Origin: Paractinoplanes brasiliensis
GTDB taxonomy: Bacteria > Actinomycetota > Actinomycetes > Mycobacteriales > Micromonosporaceae
DNA length: 64,000 nt
Assembly: GCF_004362215.1 (NCBI RefSeq)
Contig: NZ_SNWR01000001.1
Span: 2,041,001 to 2,105,000, forward strand
Direction of reading: 5' to 3'
Shown: positions 52,022 to 59,238 of the stretch, piece by piece
Layout: each line of letters opens with the position of its first letter
Numbering within the stretch: position 1 is the stretch's first letter
The notes under the pieces: model-generated
What the model was told of the DNA's origin: nothing
Databases searched by the model: none
The model's input: only the letters and a program-made list of their open reading frames with translations
Position numbers and translations under genes: made by a program

Positions 52022-52788
52022 ACGTGCTCAGGTTGCTGGTGGTGGGCACGTTGCTGCACGCCAAGCAGATCAGCCGCTCCCCTTTCGAGGTCGCGATCGC
52101 CCTGGTCGTCCCGGTCGTGCAGGCCACCTTGGCCGTCCATCTGTTCCGCGCCGGCGGTGAACAGCACCGGCTCCTCGAGGCCGCGGTCGGCGCCGGTGTG
52201 ATGGGCGTGTGGTCGTCAGTGCTCTTCGGTTCGGGCGGAGCGATCCAGAACCAGCGCTGGCAGGGCACCCTGGAGATGATCATGCTGGCGCCCCGGCGGC
52301 CCGTCCTCGTCATCCTGCCCATCACGATCGCAACCGGCGTGACGGGCATCTATGCGCTGCTCGCCACCCTGCTCTGGGGCCGTTTCCTGTACGGGATCAG
52401 GCTCGACTTCGCCCACCCGGCGGCGTTCGTTGTCGCGGCCGTCGTCTGCGTGATCGCGCTCGGCATGTTCGGCCTGCTGCTGGCGGCCACGTTCGTGCTC
52501 ATGCGCAACGCGAACGCGCTGGCCAACACGCTGGAATACCCGGTCTGGCTGGTCTCCGGCATGCTCGTGCCGATCACCGTGCTGCCGTCCTGGACCGGCC
52601 CGCTCGCCGCCGTCCTCCCCACCACCTGGGGCGCGCGGGCCCTGCGCGAAGCCACCAGCGGCGGCCCGGTCTGGCCCTCACTCACCATCTGCCTCGGCAT
52701 CAGCCTGCTCTGCCTGGCCCTCGGCGGCTTCGCCCTGACCTACGTCGAACGCCGCGCCCGCGCCGCCGCCACACTCGCCCTCGCCTGA
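52018..52788 (+). CDS. ABC-2 type transporter permease 1
   Basis: A 256-residue membrane protein with six predicted helices, for example VAIALVVPVVQATLAVHLF, VILPITIATGVTGIYALLATLLW, FVVAAVVCVIALGMFGLLLAATFVLM and LAVVLP. FEVAIALVVPVVQATLAVH and LANTLEYPVWLVSGMLVPITVLPSW resemble ABC-2 family permeases. Its ATG overlaps the ATPase stop (ATGA at 52018-52021), so it is translationally coupled. It pairs with a second permease encoded after a 76-base gap; the two would form a heterodimeric channel. Confidence 0.85.
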   Translation: MNVLRLLVVGTLLHAKQISRSPFEVAIALVVPVVQATLAVHLFRAGGEQHRLLEAAVGAGVMGVWSSVLFGSGGAIQNQRWQGTLEMIMLAPRRPVLVILPITIATGVTGIYALLATLLWGRFLYGIRLDFAHPAAFVVAAVVCVIALGMFGLLLAATFVLMRNANALANTLEYPVWLVSGMLVPITVLPSWTGPLAAVLPTTWGARALREATSGGPVWPSLTICLGISLLCLALGGFALTYVERRARAAATLALA

Positions 52789-52822
52789 CCGCCACCGCGT
52801 CCGCGTCGCCCAACCCATGTTT

Positions 52823-52838
52823 GTGAGTGCTCACTCAC
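52823..52838 (+). promoter_or_regulatory. TetR-type palindromic operator candidate
   Basis: GTGAGTG-CT-CACTCAC is a perfect 7-bp inverted repeat around two bases. The half-site TGAGTG..CACTCA is the kind bound by TetR/AcrR regulators in actinobacteria. It sits in the gap between the two permease genes, 27 bases before the second ATG. Confidence 0.55.
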
Positions 52839-52864
52839 CAAGCCACTCCGAGAGGCCCCGCCAC

Positions 52865-53650
52865 ATGAAGACGTTGCGATTGATGACCGTGGGTGGCGCG
52901 ATCGCCTACCGGGCGCTGTTCAACTGGACCACGCCCGGCATGTTCGTCGGCACCCTGCTGGTCGGCCCGCTGTTCCAGCTGCTGTTCTTCGCCTACCTCG
53001 GCCGCCAGCTCCAGGTCGCCGACGACCGGTTCTACATCGTCGGCAACGCCGTGCTCACGGCCTCACTGGCCTGTGTGTTCGGCGGCACGATGGCGGTCGC
53101 CAACGAGCGCCGCTTCGGCACCCTCGGGCACGTGCTGCTCTCCCCACGCAGCCGCACCGCGATCTTCTGGGGACGAGTCATCCCGTACGCGGGAAACGGT
53201 CTTCTGATCGCCGTGGTGACGCTCGCCGTGGGGGCGCTGCTGCTCGGGCTCCGAATTCCCCTCGGCGCCCTGCCGGGACTGTTCCTGGCCATGGCCGCGG
53301 GGTCGCTCGCTTGCGGGTTCTTCGGCTTGACCCTGGGCGCGCTCGGGCTCAGGTTCCGCGACGTGTGGGTGGTCTCGAACGTCTCGGTGGCGCTGTTGCT
53401 GCTGCTCACCGGCGTGAACGTGCCCGCGGCGAACCTGCCGGGCTGGATGGTGACGGTCGGGCACTTCCTGCCGATCACGCACGCGGCGGAGGCAGCCCGG
53501 CGGCTGGCGGCCGGGGACGGAATGGCCGCGGCCGCACCCGCGCTCGGCCAGGAACTGCTGGTCGGGGCGGGTTATGCGGTCGCGGCCGTGGCGCTGCTCA
53601 AGATCTTCGAGGTCGAGTCCCGGCGCCGGGCCTCACTCGACGCCCTCTAG
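52865..53650 (+). CDS. ABC-2 type transporter permease 2
   Basis: A 261-residue membrane protein with six helices: GMFVGTLLVGPLFQLLFFAYL, IVGNAVLTASLACVFGGTMAV, NGLLIAVVTLAVGALLLGL, GLFLAMAAGSLACGFFGLTLGALGL, VSVALLLLLTGVNVPAANLPGW and LLVGAGYAVAAVALLKIF. NERRFGTLGHVLLSPRSR is the cytosolic loop seen in ABC-2 exporters. The ATG at 52865 follows GAGAGG. It is the fourth gene of the regulator-ATPase-permease-permease operon and may have separate control through the palindrome upstream. Confidence 0.85.
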   Translation: MKTLRLMTVGGAIAYRALFNWTTPGMFVGTLLVGPLFQLLFFAYLGRQLQVADDRFYIVGNAVLTASLACVFGGTMAVANERRFGTLGHVLLSPRSRTAIFWGRVIPYAGNGLLIAVVTLAVGALLLGLRIPLGALPGLFLAMAAGSLACGFFGLTLGALGLRFRDVWVVSNVSVALLLLLTGVNVPAANLPGWMVTVGHFLPITHAAEAARRLAAGDGMAAAAPALGQELLVGAGYAVAAVALLKIFEVESRRRASLDAL

Positions 53651-53687
53651 ATCGGGAGTTCGCCCCCGAGCCTCGCGACGACGCGCT

Positions 53688-54116
53688 CTAGAGCTTCGGG
53701 AACCAGAGGGCCAGCTCGCGCTTCGCGCTCTCGGGCGAGTCGGACGCGTGCACCAGGTTCTCGCGGTTCGACAGCGCGAAGTCGCCCCGGATAGTGCCTG
53801 CGGCCGCCTTCCGGCCGTCGGTCGAGCCGATCATCGCGCGCACCACCTCGATCGCCTCGTCGCCCGCGAGCACCAGCGCGACCAGCGGTCCGGAGGTCAT
53901 GAACTCCTTGAGCGGCGGATAGAACGGCTTCTCCACGTGGTCGGCGTAGTGCTGGTCGGCGAGCTCCGCATCCATCGTGCGCAGCTCCATCGCCTCGATC
54001 ACCAGACCCTTGCGCTCGAACCGGGCCAGGATCTCGCCGAGCAGTCCGCGACGGACCGCGTCAGGCTTGAGGAGCACGAGCGAACGCTCGGTGGGGCTGG
54101 ACAACGAGTCCTCCAT
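53688..54116 (-). CDS. ndk: nucleoside diphosphate kinase
   Basis: A 142-residue enzyme transferring phosphate between NTPs and NDPs. RSLVLLKPDAVRRGLLGEI opens the fold, and the catalytic phosphohistidine is H123 in SNRENLVHASDS, with RAMIGSTDGRKAAAGTIRGDFA as the nucleotide-binding loop. In many actinobacteria ndk follows valS-folC-DUF4233, as it does here in order on the same strand, except that a large opposite-strand gene lies between. Its end converges with the permease 2 gene. Confidence 0.97.
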   Translation of the reverse strand: MEDSLSSPTERSLVLLKPDAVRRGLLGEILARFERKGLVIEAMELRTMDAELADQHYADHVEKPFYPPLKEFMTSGPLVALVLAGDEAIEVVRAMIGSTDGRKAAAGTIRGDFALSNRENLVHASDSPESAKRELALWFPKL

Positions 54117-54243
54117 GGGTGCTTAGGGGCTACGTTCAGCCTATCGGTACCTCGAACGAGGCGAGCGCCAACGCCGGTACTACCGCACTTTCGCTCACAC
54201 TGAGCCGGGCAATAACCTGACGGGGACGAGCGGGAGGTCCACA

Positions 54244-57200
54244 TTGGCAAACCAGACCGGACGTCCGATCGCGCCGGCACGGAAGCTGGTCGCGGCGGTC
54301 GCGGGCACGATCGCGGTCTTCGTGGTCGCGCTGGGATTCGGCATGTCCAGCCTGGGGGTGGTCATCTTCGGGGTCGCGCTGCTCGGCCTGGCGGTGGCCC
54401 TCGGGGTGGTCAATGTGGTGCGCCGGGGCGCCCGGGCCTGGGTCGCCGGCACCGCCGAGGTCCGGTCGATCACGCCGCCACCTGCCTCGACGTCGGTCTA
54501 CGGCCGCGCCCGCATCCACGCGGTGATCGTCGCTCCCGGCCTGCCGACGAGCGAGGTCGAGATCAACGAGTCGCGCATCCCGGTCGTGAAGTGGCCGGAG
54601 CCGGGCGACACGCTGCCGATCACGGTCGACGTCGACGACATGCGACGCGTACGCATCAACTGGGACGACGCCCCGCCGCGGGAACGTGGCGGCGACCCGC
54701 CGCCCTCACCCACCGACTTCGACGACGAACCTGACGCCGACCTGGACGCCGACCTCCTGGGCGACCTGGAACCACCCCCGTGGACCAGCCGCGACCGCTC
54801 CTGGTCCCGCGACGACGGCGAACCGCCTCCCCCGCCACCGCCCGGCAGCTCGCCGCCCCCGCCGGGACAGCCGCCGGCCCCCGGTGGTGGCGGCTCACGC
54901 CTCGACTCCAGCCTGGATTCCGAGGAGTACTCGGAAAGCCCCGTGGTGGTCCGGGACACCCCCGCGGGCCCCATAGTCGAGGGCGAGTTCGTCGACCACG
55001 ACGAAGAGCCGTCGCCGCTGCCCCGCCGCGCGGCCGCCTCACCCGGTTTCGCCTCCGCCGAGCCGTCGGACGGGCCCGCTCCGTCCGCTCCGCCCGGGCC
55101 CGACAGCTCGGGAAGCGCCGTTCCGGACAATTCGGGTGACGCAACCGCCGATCCCAGATCCCCCGGATACGCGACCGCCGAGCCCGAACGCCCGGGATAC
55201 GGAGCCGCCGAGCCCGAACGCCCTGGATACGCAGCCGCCGAGCCCGAACGCCCGGGTTACTCCACGGCCGGCCCGTCGCCGGCGTCGGCCACGAACGTCG
55301 GGGCTGCCGCCGCTGCCGGGGCGGCCGTTGGCGCAGCTGCCGGCGCCGCCGCGGCCGGTCGTCCGCCGGGCCGCCGGCCCAGCCCACGCGCCCGCAGCGG
55401 CGCCACGACAGCGACGGCCGAGCACCGCGCCCCCTCGGCCCCGCCGTCGCCTCGCGAGCCCCACCCCGACGACGCTCTCCTCACCGACATCCCCCTCGAC
55501 GACACCGCGCCACCGCACGGCCGGGGCTCGAGCCCGGCACCGTCCGGCACCGCACCCGCCGCGGCCCCATCGGGTCCAGCAGGTCCGGCGGCCCCATTCG
55601 GTCCGGCAGGGCCAGCACGTCCGGCGGCCCCATCGGGTCCGGAGGGTCCGGCGGCCCCATCGGGTCCGGCCGCACCCAGCGACACCCCGTCGCCCTATCA
55701 GCGGCCCGAGCCCACCGCGACCTCCACTCCGCCGAGCCCGTCACAGGTCGGCTCGTTCCCCACCGCGCCGGAACCGAGCACGCCACCGCCCACCGCGCCA
55801 CCACCGTCGTCAGCCCGCGCGGCGGCACCGGCCCCGTCGTCCCCGCTCCCGCCCCAGGACGACGAGATCGACCTGCCTCTGGAGGGCGACCCCGACCCGG
55901 CTCCGGAATCCACTCCGGCGGCGGCCCGGGCCATGGACGAGGGCCTGATCGCGCCGCCCGTGGACGACGACACGGCCCATATCCGCCCCTCGACCCGTTT
56001 CATCACCAATGCCGCCCACGACGCCGCCGTCCCGCAGCCGTCCATGAGCGAGCCGGTCGGCACCCCGGCGCCCCGTCCCCGTCCGCGCCCGCACGCCGAC
56101 CAGACTGAGTACGGCCGGGTCCGCCCCGAGCCCACGGAATACGGAAGCGCGCGCCCCGAACCGGCTGCGTCCGGCTCCACGGAGTACGGGTCGGGTCGCC
56201 CTGCACCCGACGACGAGCCAACGCAGCCCCTGACCGACCCCGCCCGGACCCACGCGACAGCCCCACCGAAGCCGGCACAAGAACCGGAGCCGTCGCAAGC
56301 ATCAGGACCGGCACAAGAACCGGAACCGGCACAAAGATCAGAGCCGCCACAAGAACCGGAACTGGCACAAGAACCAGGACGGTCACAGCAACCGGAGCCG
56401 GCGCAGGAAACGGAGCCGGAGCCGGAGAAGCACACCGGCCGTTTCGCCACAGCCGTCGGCGCGGTTGCCGCGGCCGCCGCAGCCGCCGCAGCCGCGGTCC
56501 GGAAGACCGGCAAGACGGACCACGACGACCCCCCATCGCCGACCCCCGACGACGAGGAGACGTCCCCCGTCCCGCCGCACGCCGACGCGTCCGCCGGCCC
56601 AGGGCGGGCTGACCCCCAAGCACGCGAACCTCGCACCACGACGTCCACCGAAGAGACCGGCGCCGCGTCGACGGGCGTGCCCGCCGACACCACGGCGGAC
56701 GCCCCTCGGCCCCACGCCGCCGCCCCGACCGCCGAGGCAGCGCCGTTCTTCGAGTCCTCCCTGCTGGACGAGGAGGACACGACCCGGCTGCCCACGCACG
56801 GCGCCGCGATGTCAGCGCCCTCGGGCGCCGCGGCGGCCTCCGCCGCCGGAGCCGCCGCCAGCGCAGCCGCGGGAGCAGGTTTCGCGGCCGCCCGCGGAAA
56901 GCCCACGACCCCTGGCGACACCGGAACGCCCCCCACCCCGGATGACGGGGAAGAGCCTCAGCACTCGGGCGGAACCCAGCCGAAACCGTCCCCCGCCGCT
57001 GCCGCCCTCGCCGCGGCGGCCGCCGCCGCAGCAGCCCAGGACAGGGAACGCAACCGTGGCCCCTGGGCCGACCTGGCCGGCACGCGCGAACCCGACGACA
57101 GCACCGCGGACGTGATCACGGCGTACCCGAGCGCCCGTCCCGGCCCGGCGGGGGCGATCTACGGCGTCGGCATCACCGTGCTGGTCACCGATCTCGCCCG

Positions 57201-57522
57201 GTCCACGGCGTTCTACCGTGACATCCTCGGCTTCTTCGAGATCGACGGCGGCGACGGCAGCGCCGTGCTGGCCTCCGGGGACACCCGCCTGGTGCTTCGG
57301 ACGGTCCACGACCTGTCCACCGGGGCGGGCCACCTGATCTTCCTGAATCTCGAGGTCGGCGACGTCGAGGCCGTCTATCAGGAGCTGATGGCCAAGGGCG
57401 TCGAGTTCGTCCACCCGCCCCAGCCGGTCAACCGCGGCGACCGGCTCGAGCTGTGGTCGGCCGCGTTCCACGACCCCGACGGCCACAACATCGCGATCAC
57501 GCAGTGGCGGGCCATCCACTGA
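54244..57522 (+). CDS. large disordered membrane-associated protein with C-terminal VOC (glyoxalase-like) domain
   Basis: A 1092-residue protein. Two hydrophobic segments (about residues 15-35 and 38-58) lead into a compact beta domain (about 62-140, WVAGTAEVRSITPPPASTS). About 800 residues of Pro/Ala/Ser/Glu-rich sequence follow, with repeats: four copies of AEPERPGY (about residues 300-340), a run of GPAAPSGP units, and EPEPAQ/EPGRSQ units. A VOC domain ends the protein (about 975-1092): AIYGVGITVLVTDLARSTAFYRDILGFFEIDGG to FHDPDGHNIAIT. The start is TTG 54244, with GGGAGG 6 bases upstream. An enzymatic role is uncertain; a full-length, in-frame reading with no stop argues that it is real. 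Confidence 0.75.
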   Translation: MANQTGRPIAPARKLVAAVAGTIAVFVVALGFGMSSLGVVIFGVALLGLAVALGVVNVVRRGARAWVAGTAEVRSITPPPASTSVYGRARIHAVIVAPGLPTSEVEINESRIPVVKWPEPGDTLPITVDVDDMRRVRINWDDAPPRERGGDPPPSPTDFDDEPDADLDADLLGDLEPPPWTSRDRSWSRDDGEPPPPPPPGSSPPPPGQPPAPGGGGSRLDSSLDSEEYSESPVVVRDTPAGPIVEGEFVDHDEEPSPLPRRAAASPGFASAEPSDGPAPSAPPGPDSSGSAVPDNSGDATADPRSPGYATAEPERPGYGAAEPERPGYAAAEPERPGYSTAGPSPASATNVGAAAAAGAAVGAAAGAAAAGRPPGRRPSPRARSGATTATAEHRAPSAPPSPREPHPDDALLTDIPLDDTAPPHGRGSSPAPSGTAPAAAPSGPAGPAAPFGPAGPARPAAPSGPEGPAAPSGPAAPSDTPSPYQRPEPTATSTPPSPSQVGSFPTAPEPSTPPPTAPPPSSARAAAPAPSSPLPPQDDEIDLPLEGDPDPAPESTPAAARAMDEGLIAPPVDDDTAHIRPSTRFITNAAHDAAVPQPSMSEPVGTPAPRPRPRPHADQTEYGRVRPEPTEYGSARPEPAASGSTEYGSGRPAPDDEPTQPLTDPARTHATAPPKPAQEPEPSQASGPAQEPEPAQRSEPPQEPELAQEPGRSQQPEPAQETEPEPEKHTGRFATAVGAVAAAAAAAAAAVRKTGKTDHDDPPSPTPDDEETSPVPPHADASAGPGRADPQAREPRTTTSTEETGAASTGVPADTTADAPRPHAAAPTAEAAPFFESSLLDEEDTTRLPTHGAAMSAPSGAAAASAAGAAASAAAGAGFAAARGKPTTPGDTGTPPTPDDGEEPQHSGGTQPKPSPAAAALAAAAAAAAAQDRERNRGPWADLAGTREPDDSTADVITAYPSARPGPAGAIYGVGITVLVTDLARSTAFYRDILGFFEIDGGDGSAVLASGDTRLVLRTVHDLSTGAGHLIFLNLEVGDVEAVYQELMAKGVEFVHPPQPVNRGDRLELWSAAFHDPDGHNIAITQWRAIH

Positions 57523-57532
57523 CCCGGTGCAC

Positions 57533-57559
57533 GGCCGGCCCGCCGCGAGTGGGCCGGCC
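57533..57559. terminator. bidirectional stem-loop at the VOC protein / DUF4233 junction
   Basis: GGCCGGCCC (57533-57541) pairs perfectly with GGGCCGGCC (57551-57559) around a 9-base loop. It abuts the DUF4233 stop on one side and follows the VOC gene stop by 10 bases on the other. No U-run is present. Confidence 0.65.
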
Positions 57560-57916
57560 CTATCCGAGGATCGTCCTCCGCACGTACAGGGCGTAGACCC
57601 AGGCCGCGCCGAAGATCAGGCCCAGCACCGCCAGCGACCAGTGGAACAGCCCGCTAGCCAGCAACAGCACCTGCAGCCCGGTGCCGGCGTGCCACGCCCA
57701 CGGCCGGCGCATGAGGCCCGCGAGCAGCGCCGCCAGCACGGCCAGCACGATCACCGACGCGACACCCCACCCGGTCAGGTCGCCGCCCATGATCCGGATC
57801 GGCTGGATTCCGAGCAGCAGCACGATGGCCTCCAGCACGAGCGTCCCCGCGCCCAACCCCCGTACGGCGGCCTGGGGGTTCTTCAGCCCCGAACGCGGGG
57901 GCTCGGCGGAGGTCAT
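57560..57916 (-). CDS. DUF4233 domain-containing membrane protein
   Basis: A 118-residue membrane protein. Four hydrophobic stretches are visible (GAGTLVLEAIVLLLGIQPI, VASVIVLAVLAALLAGLM, GLQVLLLASGLFHWSLAVLGLIFG and WVYALYV). The family always lies after folC in actinobacteria; its function is unknown. Its ATG overlaps the folC stop (ATGA at 57913-57916). Confidence 0.9.
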   Translation of the reverse strand: MTSAEPPRSGLKNPQAAVRGLGAGTLVLEAIVLLLGIQPIRIMGGDLTGWGVASVIVLAVLAALLAGLMRRPWAWHAGTGLQVLLLASGLFHWSLAVLGLIFGAAWVYALYVRRTILG

Positions 57917-59238
57917 CGCTTCAGCAGCTTCCGGGCGTCGGCCACCGTGACCACCGAACCCGTGATGATCACCCCGACGCCGCTGAGCTCGCCGGACGTG
58001 TCCTCCTCGGCGATCACCACGGCTTCCTCGATCGCGTCCGGCATGTTCTGCGCAACCGTCACCCGGTCCTCGCCGAAGATGTCGGTCGCCAGCTGCGCCA
58101 GCTCGTCGACCGGCATCGACCGCGGCGAGCTGTTCTGCGTCACCACGATCCGCGCGGCCACCGGTTCGAGCAGGTCCAGCAGGCCCGACACGTCCTTGTC
58201 GCCGAGCACGGCCACCACCGCGACCAGGTGCCGGAACGAGAACTCCTCCTCCAGCGCGCTGACCGTCGCCGCCATGCCGTGCGGGTTGTGCGCGCCGTCC
58301 AGCAGGATCGTCGGCGCGCTCCGCACCCTTTCGAGCCGCCCGGGCGAGTCGACCTGTGCAAACCCTTCCCGTACGAGGTCCAGTTCGAGTTGCTTGCTCG
58401 GCCCCGCCCCGAGAAACGCCTCCACGGCCGCGAGCGCGAGCGCGGCGTTCTGGGCCTGGTGCGCCCCGAACAGCGGCAGGAAGATCTCGTCGTAGACGCC
58501 GCCCAGCCCCTGCAGGGTGAGCAGCTGCCCGCCGACGGCCTGGGTCCGCTCGATCACGCCGAACTCGCTGCCCTCGCGGGCCAGGGTCGCGCTCATCTCG
58601 GCGCAGCGCTCCAGGATGGGCCGCATGGCCTCCTCGGTCTGCAGCGAGGTGATCACGGTGGCGCCCTTGTGGATGATCCCGGCCTTGGCCCAGGCGATGT
58701 CCTCGATCGTGTCGCCGAGCCACTCGGTGTGGTCGAGCCCGATCGGGGTCATCACGCACACGCCCGCGTCGATGACGTTGGTGGCGTCCTCCTCGCCGCC
58801 CAGCCCGACCTCGACGACGGCGATGTCCACCGGAGCGTCGGCGAAGGCCGCATACGCCAGCGCGGTCGTCATGTCGAAGTAGGTCAGCGATTCACTGTTG
58901 CGCGCGTCGATCAGCTCCGCCAGTGGGGCGACTTCGTCGTACGTGGTGGCCAGCCGTTCCTCGGAGATCGGCTCCCCGTCGAGGCTGATCCGCTCGCGGA
59001 CGGTCTCGAGGTGCGGGCTGGTGTAGCGGCCGGTGTGCAGGCCGTGCGCCCGCAGCACCGCGTCGATCATGCGGGCCGTGCTGGTCTTGCCGTTCGTGCC
59101 GGTCAGGTGGATCGCCGGGTAGGCACGCTGCGGGCTGCCCAGCACGTCCATCAGGTCCCGGATCTTCTGCATGTCGAACGCCATGCGGGTGAAGCCGCGC
59201 CCGTTGAGCGCGGCCTCCACCTCTGCGTATGTGCTCAT
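57913..59238 (-). CDS. folC: folylpolyglutamate synthase / dihydrofolate synthase
   Basis: A 441-residue ATP-dependent ligase adding glutamates to folate. The Mur-ligase P-loop is HLTGTNGKTSTARM, and the metal/ATP region is VVEVGLGGEEDATNVID, with GLDHTEWLGDTIEDIAWAKAGI and LDGAHNPHGM. The C-terminal domain follows from about 305. ATG 59238 overlaps the valS stop by 4 bases (ATGA), so a longer reading frame starting upstream is rejected. It is the middle gene of the valS-folC-DUF4233 operon, all coupled by overlaps. Confidence 0.96.
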   Translation of the reverse strand: MSTYAEVEAALNGRGFTRMAFDMQKIRDLMDVLGSPQRAYPAIHLTGTNGKTSTARMIDAVLRAHGLHTGRYTSPHLETVRERISLDGEPISEERLATTYDEVAPLAELIDARNSESLTYFDMTTALAYAAFADAPVDIAVVEVGLGGEEDATNVIDAGVCVMTPIGLDHTEWLGDTIEDIAWAKAGIIHKGATVITSLQTEEAMRPILERCAEMSATLAREGSEFGVIERTQAVGGQLLTLQGLGGVYDEIFLPLFGAHQAQNAALALAAVEAFLGAGPSKQLELDLVREGFAQVDSPGRLERVRSAPTILLDGAHNPHGMAATVSALEEEFSFRHLVAVVAVLGDKDVSGLLDLLEPVAARIVVTQNSSPRSMPVDELAQLATDIFGEDRVTVAQNMPDAIEEAVVIAEEDTSGELSGVGVIITGSVVTVADARKLLKR

